From assembly GCA_002440085.1 (NCBI GenBank), contig DJRM01000142.1:1-12632 (forward strand): DNA of 12,632 nt, in the 5' to 3' direction. This DNA comes from Bacteroidales bacterium UBA6360. GTDB lineage: Bacteria; Bacteroidota; Bacteroidia; Bacteroidales; UBA932. The position numbers were made by a program, and so were the translations under genes. Positions within the stretch are counted from its first letter, which is position 1. Each line of letters starts with the position of its first letter. This document shows, in pieces, positions 7,447 through 12,632 of the stretch. The notes beneath the pieces were generated by a model that was not told the origin of the DNA, did no database searches, and was given only the letters and a program-made list of their open reading frames with translations.

Positions 7447-8403
7447 CTACGGCTCCATGGTCGCGTCGCCGCTGCCTCCGTCAACCGGTTCCCAAGGCAG
7501 GATGGTCGAGCCGGTGAACTCAAGCCCGGTCCTTTTCAGGGTGACATCGTAGGTGTAGGACTTGCCGCCCTCCAGTTCTCCTGCGAGCACGCCGCCGAGG
7601 GCGAAAGCCTGACCGTCGATTACTGCCCTGAATGTCAGTCCGTTGGCAATGGACTGAGGGAAAACTATCGCTGTGTATCTATGCGCTCCGGCTGCCGGGG
7701 AACTCTTCTGCGTGCTGGCGCCGAGATTCCATGCCGCCTGCGCCTGTCCGGATACCGCTGCCTTTCCCGTGAGCATGTTCACGGAGCCTTCGTGCACAAG
7801 CCCGTTCAGCTCGAAGGCTCCCTTGTCGATGTCGGCGGCATCGAAGCCGTCGGCCGTGGACACCTTGACATTCAGGATGATGCGTGACATGATGTGGGAG
7901 AACGCAAACTTCACCGCCGGGGCGGTCTTGGAAGCGGTTGCGCCTGACGCGAAGAGATAATCTATTTTTTCAGCTGACGCGGCGTCGGGCTGTGTGAGGG
8001 TCGAGACCGCAATCTCGCCGTCGTTCCCCGGATAGGCCATGGCATCGCCCTCGCAATAAGGCGCATAGGCCGAGAATGTCACCGTCTCGTCATTCCGGAA
8101 ATATATTCCCCCGCGGTTCACGGCCGCCGTAAATTCGGCTGACGCCCCGGTGCTCGTGGTGACATATCCCACATTTCTGTACCTCTCGGTCATATCGCTC
8201 TCCGGCGATTCCGTCACGATGACTCCGATTTTGTCCTTGTTCCAGTTTGTCTCGACGGCCTTTGTTCCGGCGATTTGTCCGCTCACCTGCACGGGAACGG
8301 CTCCGGGGTGGGGGAAATCGTAGACAGGGTCAAAGATGCTGCATGATGACGCGGCAAGGCACAGAAGTGCCGTTGCGGACAGAATTTTCAGATGTTTTTT
8401 CAT
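7447..8403 (-). CDS. Fimbrillin family lipoprotein, first fimbrillin of the operon
   Basis: 318 residues from the ATG at 8403. The open frame continues upstream to 8691, but that extension overlaps the DUF3575 gene in another frame and reads as low-complexity shadow sequence. The Met at 8403 is followed at once by a proper signal peptide (MKKHLKILSATALL) with a lipobox ending at Cys21. The body has the fimbrillin features: an early N-W-N-K-D-K-I-G-V strand, Y-C-E-G-D-A-M-A-Y-P, FSHIMSRIILNV (the F-x-H motif) and a closing YTYDVTLKRTGLEFTGS strand. It then ends in I-L-P-W-E-P-V-D-G-G-S-G, the classical end of stand-alone fimbrillins of the Mfa1/FimA-like superfamily. It begins 13 nt after the DUF3575 stop. 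It has no head domain, so it is the best candidate in the window for a polymerising shaft or base subunit; that role is inferred. Confidence 0.87.
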   Translation of the reverse strand: MKKHLKILSATALLCLAASSCSIFDPVYDFPHPGAVPVQVSGQIAGTKAVETNWNKDKIGVIVTESPESDMTERYRNVGYVTTSTGASAEFTAAVNRGGIYFRNDETVTFSAYAPYCEGDAMAYPGNDGEIAVSTLTQPDAASAEKIDYLFASGATASKTAPAVKFAFSHIMSRIILNVKVSTADGFDAADIDKGAFELNGLVHEGSVNMLTGKAAVSGQAQAAWNLGASTQKSSPAAGAHRYTAIVFPQSIANGLTFRAVIDGQAFALGGVLAGELEGGKSYTYDVTLKRTGLEFTGSTILPWEPVDGGSGDATMEP

Positions 8404-8416
8404 GATTTTTCGATTT

Positions 8417-8995
8417 TTAGAAAATGTTCCAGACGAGACACACTCCGAAGCGGGTAAGACCCCACTGGCCGCCATTTCCGCTGCCTGAATTTGTGCGCAC
8501 GCCGTCCATAAACCTGTAGGAGTCACATTCGCCCCAGATGTATCCGACTCCGAGCGTGAAGTCGAGCGAGAGGGCCTTGTTAAGCGGAAGCCTGTAGCCG
8601 CCGGTGAGCGAGCCGCTCCTGAACTCGCCCTGTTTGCCGTCGCCCTTGAACTTGTGGTTGAAGAGTCCTGTCTGGAACATCGCTCCGGCATACCAGCGCC
8701 CGTCCTTGCCGAAGTATTTCCTCAATTCCGGGCTGAGTTCCGCAACGGCATATCTCCTCTCCCCGCCCTTGAACGTCAGGGAAGTCCACGTCGCGTCCAC
8801 GAGCACGCTCCATCCTTTCGGAAGATTCCATTCCAATCCGACGTCCGGTGTGAGGGTCGCCCATCTGAGCATGTTGGCCCTCACTCCGAATCCGAACCCG
8901 AAGTCTTCACCCCGTCCGGTGGCATTGGCTCCGACAGCGGTTCCGCACAGCATCATAAGCGCGGCAAACAGCGCCGGCAACAGATGTCTTTTCAT
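8417..8995 (-). CDS. DUF3575 family outer-membrane protein
   Basis: 192 residues. Cleavable signal peptide (basic MKRH, hydrophobic run to about residue 25 ending A-N-A), no lipobox cysteine. The mature part alternates amphipathic strands and turns: FGFGVRANMLRW, a PDVGLEWNLPKGWSV segment, ELRKYFGKDGRWYAGAMF, GYRLPLNKALSLDFTLGVGYIWG, and ends in F-G-V-C-L-V-W-N-I-F. A terminal Phe is typical of outer-membrane barrels. The length and sequence features fit the DUF3575 family, which often sits at the head of fimbrillin operons in Bacteroidales. It is the promoter-proximal gene here. Its molecular role is not established; a small barrel helping surface display or assembly of the fimbrillins is plausible. 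Confidence 0.85.
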   Translation of the reverse strand: MKRHLLPALFAALMMLCGTAVGANATGRGEDFGFGFGVRANMLRWATLTPDVGLEWNLPKGWSVLVDATWTSLTFKGGERRYAVAELSPELRKYFGKDGRWYAGAMFQTGLFNHKFKGDGKQGEFRSGSLTGGYRLPLNKALSLDFTLGVGYIWGECDSYRFMDGVRTNSGSGNGGQWGLTRFGVCLVWNIF

Positions 8996-9057
8996 AAAAA
9001 TTTAATTTAAGTACATACAAACGCCCGCTTTCCAAGGAATCCGGAATGTGCGGCACG

Positions 9058-9088
9058 CAAAGTTATAAATTTTAAGTCCCGTGGCAAG
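9058..9088 (-). promoter_or_regulatory. Bacteroidota-type promoter for the surface operon
   Basis: On the minus strand, CTTG (9085-9088), a 19-nt spacer and TAACTTTG (9058-9065) match the Bacteroidetes -33 (TTTG) and -7 (TAnnTTTG) elements; only one -33 base differs. A start a few bases downstream would give a leader of roughly 55 nt before the DUF3575 ATG at 8995. The last bases before the ATG are A/T-rich without a Shine-Dalgarno sequence. Confidence 0.65.
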
Positions 9089-9131
9089 GCGTTTCCCGTC
9101 CGATGTCCCCGACTGTTTTTGCTCATTCTAC

Positions 9132-9155
9132 AAAATTGTCCTTATTGACAATTTT
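9132..9155. repeat. Perfect 9-bp inverted repeat between divergent promoters
   Basis: AAAATTGTC (9132-9140) and GACAATTTT (9147-9155) are exact reverse complements separated by CTTATT. The element lies about 45-50 bp behind each of the two candidate -33 boxes. It could be an operator for a shared dimeric regulator. A T-run follows on the plus strand, as in a terminator, but no plus-strand gene lies upstream in this region, so a terminator reading is less likely. Confidence 0.5.
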
Positions 9156-9205
9156 TCACATCTCCGGCTCCATTTTCACGCGGTCTTTTCTCAAATTTCA
9201 CTAAC

Positions 9206-9237
9206 TTCGCACACTTATACATGATAGTGTAATTTTG
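9206..9237 (+). promoter_or_regulatory. Candidate Bacteroidota-type promoter for the M20-lysC genes
   Basis: TAATTTTG at 9230-9237 matches TAnnTTTG exactly, with TTCG at 9206-9209 (one mismatch to TTTG) 20 nt upstream. An overlapping near-match, TAACTTCG (9202-9209), lacks a well-placed -33. Start of transcription near 9244 would leave a leader of about 165 nt before the ATG at 9408. Confidence 0.5.
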
Positions 9238-9275
9238 AAGATTTTTCGAGGATAGATTTCTTTTTGAAGAAGGAG

Positions 9276-9380
9276 TGTACCGGGGTACATGACTGATGAA
9301 AAAGGGTCCTTTTCGATAAGCGAGAGCAGTCCAAATGAATTTGGGACTGCCGAGCGCAGAAAAGTGGCGATTGAAAATCG
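9276..9380 (+). promoter_or_regulatory. Hairpin-rich 5' leader of the M20-lysC genes
   Basis: Four inverted repeats follow each other between the predicted transcription start and the M20 gene. They are TGTACC/GGTACA (9276-9289), AAAAGG/CCTTTT (9300-9313), GCAGTCC-AAAT/ATTT-GGACTGC with one bulged G (9326-9350, the strongest), and CGATT/AATCG with a GAA loop (9368-9380). No open reading frame with the look of a leader peptide and no known riboswitch class is evident. The structure may serve attenuation, RNA stability or protein binding; that is an inference from pairing seen by eye. Confidence 0.35.
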
Positions 9381-9407
9381 AATATAGACCGAAAAGACAA
9401 GAAAAAT

Positions 9408-10481
9408 ATGGAAAATCTTGACTTGTTTTTGGAGATATTGTCGATGGACTCGTCTTCTTCACGTGAGAGGGGGCTGTCGAATTTTCTGGCGACACGGTTT
9501 CTGACGGGAAAGAACCGCGTCGAACGGTTTCCTGTGGGCATGACTGAGGAGAATCCGGACGGAGACGGGACCGAAAACCTGCTTTTTTCGTGGGGAACCC
9601 CATCTGTCGTGTTCTGCACTCATTTGGACACGGTACCGCCATATTTCCCGCCGACCGTGGATGTGGCCTCGTCTGTAGGGACGACATTATCGGGCGGAGA
9701 CGGGGAGGAAGACGTCGTCGTGAAAAGCCGAGGGGCGTGCGATGCCAAGGGGCAGATTATCTCGATGTACAATGCCTGTCTTGAACTTGATAGACGGGGA
9801 TATACCGATTTCGGACTTTTGCTCCTTGCCGGCGAGGAGGCGGGTTCATTCGGTGCCAAGTCGTTCAGAAAGACGGGTTTTGCAGCAGATTACGTGATAG
9901 TGGGCGAGCCTACGGACAACAAGATGGTGTCTGCCTGCAAGGGAACCAAGTCATTTGAAGTGACGCTGACGGGGAAAGGATGCCATTCGGGTTATCCTCA
10001 GTACGGACTTTCAGCCGTGGATATGTTCGTGGACTTCGTGTCGGAACTGCGCGGCGTGAAGTTTCCTGAAGATTCTATTCTCGGCGCGACCACATGGAAC
10101 ATAGGCAGGCTGTCGAGCGCGAATCCTCAGAACATTCTGAGCCCGAACCTGAGTTTCAGAATCTATTTCCGCACCACTTTCGCTTCGGACGCGGATGTCT
10201 GCCGCGTGATGTCCTGTTTCGGTGAACGTGACGGAGTGAATGTCAAGGCTTTCGGCGGCGACACGCCGATGAACTACACCGTCTTCGACGGGTTTGAGAC
10301 AACGCCTGCGGCTTTCGGAAGCGACGCGCCGCAGTTAGACGGTTTCGCGCATCGTTGTCTGTGCGGTCCGGGCTCGATTTTAGTGGCTCACACCATGGAC
10401 GAATATGTTCGTGTGAGCGAGCTCGTGAAGGCCACGGAGCAGTATGTGAGGATGTATGAAAAGGCGACGGAAAGACGGTAG
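9408..10481 (+). CDS. M20 family metallo-amidohydrolase (ArgE/DapE type)
   Basis: 357 residues, with the complete set of di-zinc M20 motifs: THLDT (His72, Asp74), GACDAKG (bridging Asp112), AGEEAG (catalytic Glu143, Glu144), VGEPTD (Glu167), the lid-domain GKGCHSGYP (His193) and AHTMDE (His328). Residues ~180-290 form the dimerisation/lid domain. The loop between the first His and the bridging Asp (about 80-108) looks longer than usual, with a Gly/Glu/Asp-rich insert. The enzyme should hydrolyse an N-acyl amino acid in the cytosol. Candidates are N-acetyl- or N-succinyl-ornithine/citrulline (arginine synthesis) or N-succinyl-diaminopimelate (lysine synthesis). It is followed after 3 nt by lysC, and dapB comes next, which hints at the lysine side, but Bacteroidota M20 enzymes of this kind are often arginine enzymes. 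I therefore give no symbol. The start follows an A-rich stretch, normal for this phylum. Confidence 0.88.
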   Translation: MENLDLFLEILSMDSSSSRERGLSNFLATRFLTGKNRVERFPVGMTEENPDGDGTENLLFSWGTPSVVFCTHLDTVPPYFPPTVDVASSVGTTLSGGDGEEDVVVKSRGACDAKGQIISMYNACLELDRRGYTDFGLLLLAGEEAGSFGAKSFRKTGFAADYVIVGEPTDNKMVSACKGTKSFEVTLTGKGCHSGYPQYGLSAVDMFVDFVSELRGVKFPEDSILGATTWNIGRLSSANPQNILSPNLSFRIYFRTTFASDADVCRVMSCFGERDGVNVKAFGGDTPMNYTVFDGFETTPAAFGSDAPQLDGFAHRCLCGPGSILVAHTMDEYVRVSELVKATEQYVRMYEKATERR

Positions 10482-10484
10482 GGT

Positions 10485-11852
10485 ATGGCGGTTGTTCTGA
10501 AATTTGGAGGCACGTCCGTCGGGACGTTCGATGCCGTTTCGCGCACGATGGAAATCATCGCGTCGCGGCTGCCTGAACATCCCGTGGTGTGCGTGTCGGC
10601 GCTCTCGAAGGTGACAGATCTTCTCTATGCCATTGCCGATGCGGTTTCCTGCGGCGATTCCGAGGGGCTTGAGGCGAGAATGTATGAACTGCGTTCGCGG
10701 CATCTGGGACTCGTGTGCTCGCTGCTTTCGGCCGATCCGAAAGGCTGTGACAGGGCTTCTGCCAAGGTGAATGAGATTTGCGACACTCTTGCGGCTGTGG
10801 TGAGCAGCGTGGCGGCGCTCGGGGACGTGCCGGACAGAATCAGGGCCGTGATCATTTCCCACGGCGAACTGCTGTCCTCCACGATTATCTGCTATGCTCT
10901 GAACTCCCGTGGGATACGCACCGGTTTCGTTGACGCGCGGACGATGATTGTGACGGATTCTGAGTATATGTGCGGGGAACCGCAGTATGATCTCATAAAT
11001 GCAAGGGTTCCTGAGGTCGTCGGCGAGGCTTTTGCCCGGGGAACGGCTTTCGGCACCGATGGCAAGGCGGCTGACGGCAGACCTAATGAAGCCGTTATCA
11101 CACAGGGCTTTATTGCCGCAAGCAGACAGGGCGCCGGCACTGTGCTCGGGCGTGGCGGGTCGGACTGGTCGGCTTCGATAATAGCCTCGGCTCTTGATGC
11201 TTCGCGAGTTGAAATCTGGACTGACGTTGACGGAATACGCACGACTGACCCCCGTGTCTGTCCGAACACCCGCCGCATTCCGAGAATTTCATACGAGGAA
11301 GCTGCCGAGATGGCGCGTTTCGGAGCCAAGGTACTGCACCCCAGGACAATAGCTCCGGCTGTTGCGAGTAACATCCCTGTTCTGGTGCTTGACTCGTCCG
11401 ACCCGTCATGCGAGGGGACTGCGGTGGTGCCGGAGGAGGCTCCGGAGGGGCCGCGCGGGATTGCCTTCAAGAGGAATGTCTATCTCGTGCGCTTCAGTCC
11501 GAAGGCTGAGGGGGAGTTGAGATGGTGTTTAGAGGAGTCGCGGATTGAGCCGGACGTGTTGACTTCGGTCGGACGGCAGATGATGGTGACGGTGGATTTC
11601 TCGCACGACATCGGGGGCTTCATAAGGCTCGCGGCGGGGAAGACCGACATTCTTCTAAAGACCGGCTACAGCCAGCTGACGGTCATCGGACGGGGGCTCC
11701 GGACTATTGCGCCTGAGCTTGAGGATGCCGTGCCGCAGCTTAGAAAAAATTGGGGGAAAATGTTGAATGATAATGATATAAGTTACATTGTGGCTGCGGA
11801 CAGGCTTGAGCGCATCGTCCGGGATGTGCATCGGTACCTGTTTGAGGAATGA
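10485..11852 (+). CDS. lysC: Aspartate kinase, monofunctional
   Basis: 455 residues. Catalyses ATP-dependent phosphorylation of L-aspartate to 4-phospho-aspartate, the entry step to lysine/DAP, threonine and methionine. The kinase domain (1-~320) shows KFGGTS at 6-11, SALSKVTDLL at 38-47, GELLSS at 127-132, GRGGSD at 222-227 (nucleotide loop), WTDVDGIRTTDP at 245-256 and RFGAKVLHPRT at 278-288. Residues ~325-455 hold two ACT-type segments (around TSVGRQMMVTVD and SQLTVIGRGL), so allosteric inhibition by an end product such as lysine is likely. No homoserine dehydrogenase domain is attached, and the length fits monofunctional LysC. It begins 3 nt after the M20 stop, hence the same transcript and probably coupled translation. 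Confidence in the activity is high; the inhibitor is inferred. Confidence 0.95.
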   Translation: MAVVLKFGGTSVGTFDAVSRTMEIIASRLPEHPVVCVSALSKVTDLLYAIADAVSCGDSEGLEARMYELRSRHLGLVCSLLSADPKGCDRASAKVNEICDTLAAVVSSVAALGDVPDRIRAVIISHGELLSSTIICYALNSRGIRTGFVDARTMIVTDSEYMCGEPQYDLINARVPEVVGEAFARGTAFGTDGKAADGRPNEAVITQGFIAASRQGAGTVLGRGGSDWSASIIASALDASRVEIWTDVDGIRTTDPRVCPNTRRIPRISYEEAAEMARFGAKVLHPRTIAPAVASNIPVLVLDSSDPSCEGTAVVPEEAPEGPRGIAFKRNVYLVRFSPKAEGELRWCLEESRIEPDVLTSVGRQMMVTVDFSHDIGGFIRLAAGKTDILLKTGYSQLTVIGRGLRTIAPELEDAVPQLRKNWGKMLNDNDISYIVAADRLERIVRDVHRYLFEE

Positions 11853-11860
11853 TGCCATCA

Positions 11861-11920
11861 CCCCCCCCCATTTCGATCGAGTCCTTTTGTCATTTCGACC
11901 GAAGCGGGAGGAAAGATCTA
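11861..11920. repeat. C9 tract plus interspersed CATTTCGA(C/T)CGA repeat
   Basis: The 89-nt gap between lysC and dapB begins with a run of nine C (11861-11869), followed by CATTTCGATCGA (11869-11880) and a near-identical CATTTCGACCGA (11891-11902) 22 nt on. The second copy continues as AGCGGGAGGAAAGATCT (to 11919). The form TCATTTCGACCGAAGCG...GAAATCT is one I recognise as a recurrent intergenic element in Bacteroidota genomes, so this is probably one full plus one partial copy. Its function is unknown. No TAnnTTTG promoter is visible in the gap, so dapB may be read from upstream. Confidence 0.6.
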
Positions 11921-11941
11921 TAGACATAAAAACATAAAAAT

Positions 11942-12613
11942 ATGATAAAGGCAATAATCAGCGGCTACGGCAAGATGGGCCACATTATCGAGAAGGAACT
12001 GGAATCAAAGGGGATAGAGCTTGTTCTGGCGACCGACGACATCTGTTCCGTGCCTAAGGAAACGGCATCGGAGTGCGTGTGCATAGATTTTACCACGCCG
12101 ACTGCATTCCGGGAGAACTACCGCTTCATCGCGGAGAGCTTCAAGGCTGCGGTTGTGGGCACGACGGGATGGAACGACATTGAGGATGAGGTCGTGGAGT
12201 GTTTCAGAAAGTGTGGAACGACAATGATTTACGCGTCTAATTTCTCTGTGGGCGTGAATGTCCTCTATGCTGCGGTCGCGCTTTTGTCGGAGAAGCTCGG
12301 CGCGGTGGGAGGATATATGCCCTACATTATAGAGATGCACCACATCCACAAACTCGACGCTCCGAGCGGCACGGCAAAGTCCATCGCGGAAATCGTCAAT
12401 GCCGGGATGGGCGGCGATGTGTCAGTCCAGTCCGTGCGCTGCGGCGAGATTCCGGGCATACACACCGTCGGATTCGAGGGGCTGAACGACCGCATAACCA
12501 TAAGCCACGAGGCTTTCTCCCGTGTCGGATTGGCACAGGGCGCGGTTTATGCTGCGACGCTTACTGAGACTCTGTCCGGCGTTCACCGGTTTCAGGATTT
12601 GATAACTGCCTGA
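11942..12613 (+). CDS. dapB: 4-hydroxy-tetrahydrodipicolinate reductase
   Basis: 223 residues, complete. Reduces hydroxy-tetrahydrodipicolinate with NAD(P)H to tetrahydrodipicolinate on the way to diaminopimelate and lysine. The N-terminal Rossmann part has GYGKMG at 8-13, CIDFTTPTA at 47-55, GTTGW at 73-77 and ASNFSVGVN at 98-106. The catalytic motif EMHHIHKLDAPSGTA (131-145) supplies the two histidines and the lysine (His133, His134, Lys137) equivalent to His159, His160 and Lys163 of the E. coli enzyme. A second signature, SVRCGEIPGIHTVGFEG, is at 164-180 and HEAFSR at 189-194. The protein is about 50 residues shorter than the E. coli enzyme, mainly by a compact N-terminal domain; short forms are usual in this phylum. 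The start follows an A-rich leader with a tandem ACATAAAAA. After the stop only 19 nt remain, with no clear terminator. Confidence 0.95.
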   Translation: MIKAIISGYGKMGHIIEKELESKGIELVLATDDICSVPKETASECVCIDFTTPTAFRENYRFIAESFKAAVVGTTGWNDIEDEVVECFRKCGTTMIYASNFSVGVNVLYAAVALLSEKLGAVGGYMPYIIEMHHIHKLDAPSGTAKSIAEIVNAGMGGDVSVQSVRCGEIPGIHTVGFEGLNDRITISHEAFSRVGLAQGAVYAATLTETLSGVHRFQDLITA

Positions 12614-12632
12614 GAAGCTGTTTTAATTTTTC

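Noticed and set aside
8404..8691. Upstream extension of the 7447-8403 gene to an earlier ATG at 8691
   Set aside because: It overlaps the DUF3575 gene in another frame, gives a Ser/Arg/Ala-rich shadow sequence, and would bury a perfect lipoprotein signal peptide that begins at 8403.
8996..9407. Invertible promoter, as often found before Bacteroidales surface operons
   Set aside because: I looked for a pair of long inverted repeats flanking the promoter. Only short local palindromes are present, and the two 9-bp arms at 9132-9155 are just 6 nt apart.
9244..9407. Lysine riboswitch upstream of lysC
   Set aside because: The leader has hairpins, but I do not see the conserved multi-helix core of the L box, and the element precedes the M20 gene rather than lysC directly.
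9142..9687. 181-codon minus-strand open frame across the promoter region and the start of the M20 gene
   Set aside because: Composition is low-complexity and basic, it has no recognisable domain, and it lies antisense to the strongly supported M20 gene and over both promoters.
1..12632. Template repeat or reverse transcriptase of a DGR inside the window
   Set aside because: No second copy of the 1092-1202 sequence was seen on either strand and no open frame resembles a reverse transcriptase; any such partner must lie elsewhere.
12614..12632. Terminator after dapB
   Set aside because: There is a T-rich stretch but no paired stem before it, and the window ends too soon to judge.

Overview
The window looks like a piece of a Bacteroidota (Bacteroidales) chromosome. 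The evidence is a run of lipoproteins with fimbrillin-type domains, a DUF3575 outer-membrane protein, promoters of the TAnnTTTG type instead of sigma70 -10/-35 boxes, A-rich leaders without Shine-Dalgarno sequences before the starts, and an intergenic repeat of a kind common in this phylum. The moderately high G+C would fit Rikenellaceae (Alistipes) or Muribaculaceae better than Bacteroides itself, but the genus cannot be fixed from the sequence.

Left part (1-8995, all minus strand): one long surface-protein operon, read right to left. It begins with a DUF3575 barrel protein (8417-8995), then a plain fimbrillin (7447-8403), a fimbrillin fused to a glycine-rich solenoid repeat domain (5397-7373), a short fimbrillin (4536-5384), a second fimbrillin-solenoid fusion (2746-4512), a fimbrillin fused to a lectin-like C-terminal domain (1089-2753), and another fimbrillin of the last kind that runs off the left edge (1-1064). 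Gaps are 12-73 nt, with one 8-nt overlap. All six fimbrillins carry a lipoprotein signal. Together they look like a type V-pilus-style cluster in which one polymerising/anchoring module carries different displayed heads.

The most striking item is the C-terminus of the 1089-2753 product. Its last ~35 residues have the layout of a diversity-generating retroelement (DGR) variable region: an invariant W-S-S-S-E start, an invariant VRPVLAF end, and between them odd residues (Tyr, Arg, Asp, Cys-Cys, His) encoded almost only by NNY codons, as adenine mutagenesis of AAY codons would give. No template repeat or reverse transcriptase lies in the window; if they exist they are elsewhere, perhaps just beyond the left edge.

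Middle (8996-9407): a divergent regulatory region of ~410 nt with a promoter for each side, a perfect 9-bp inverted repeat between them, and a hairpin-rich leader on the plus strand.

Right part (9408-12613, plus strand): housekeeping amino-acid genes: an M20 metallo-amidohydrolase of the ArgE/DapE type, a monofunctional aspartate kinase (lysC) 3 nt behind it, and dihydrodipicolinate reductase (dapB) after an 89-nt gap containing a C9 tract and the interspersed repeat. LysC and DapB are steps 1 and 4 of the lysine/diaminopimelate pathway, so this half supplies lysine and peptidoglycan precursor. The window therefore spans a border between core metabolism and a fast-evolving surface locus.
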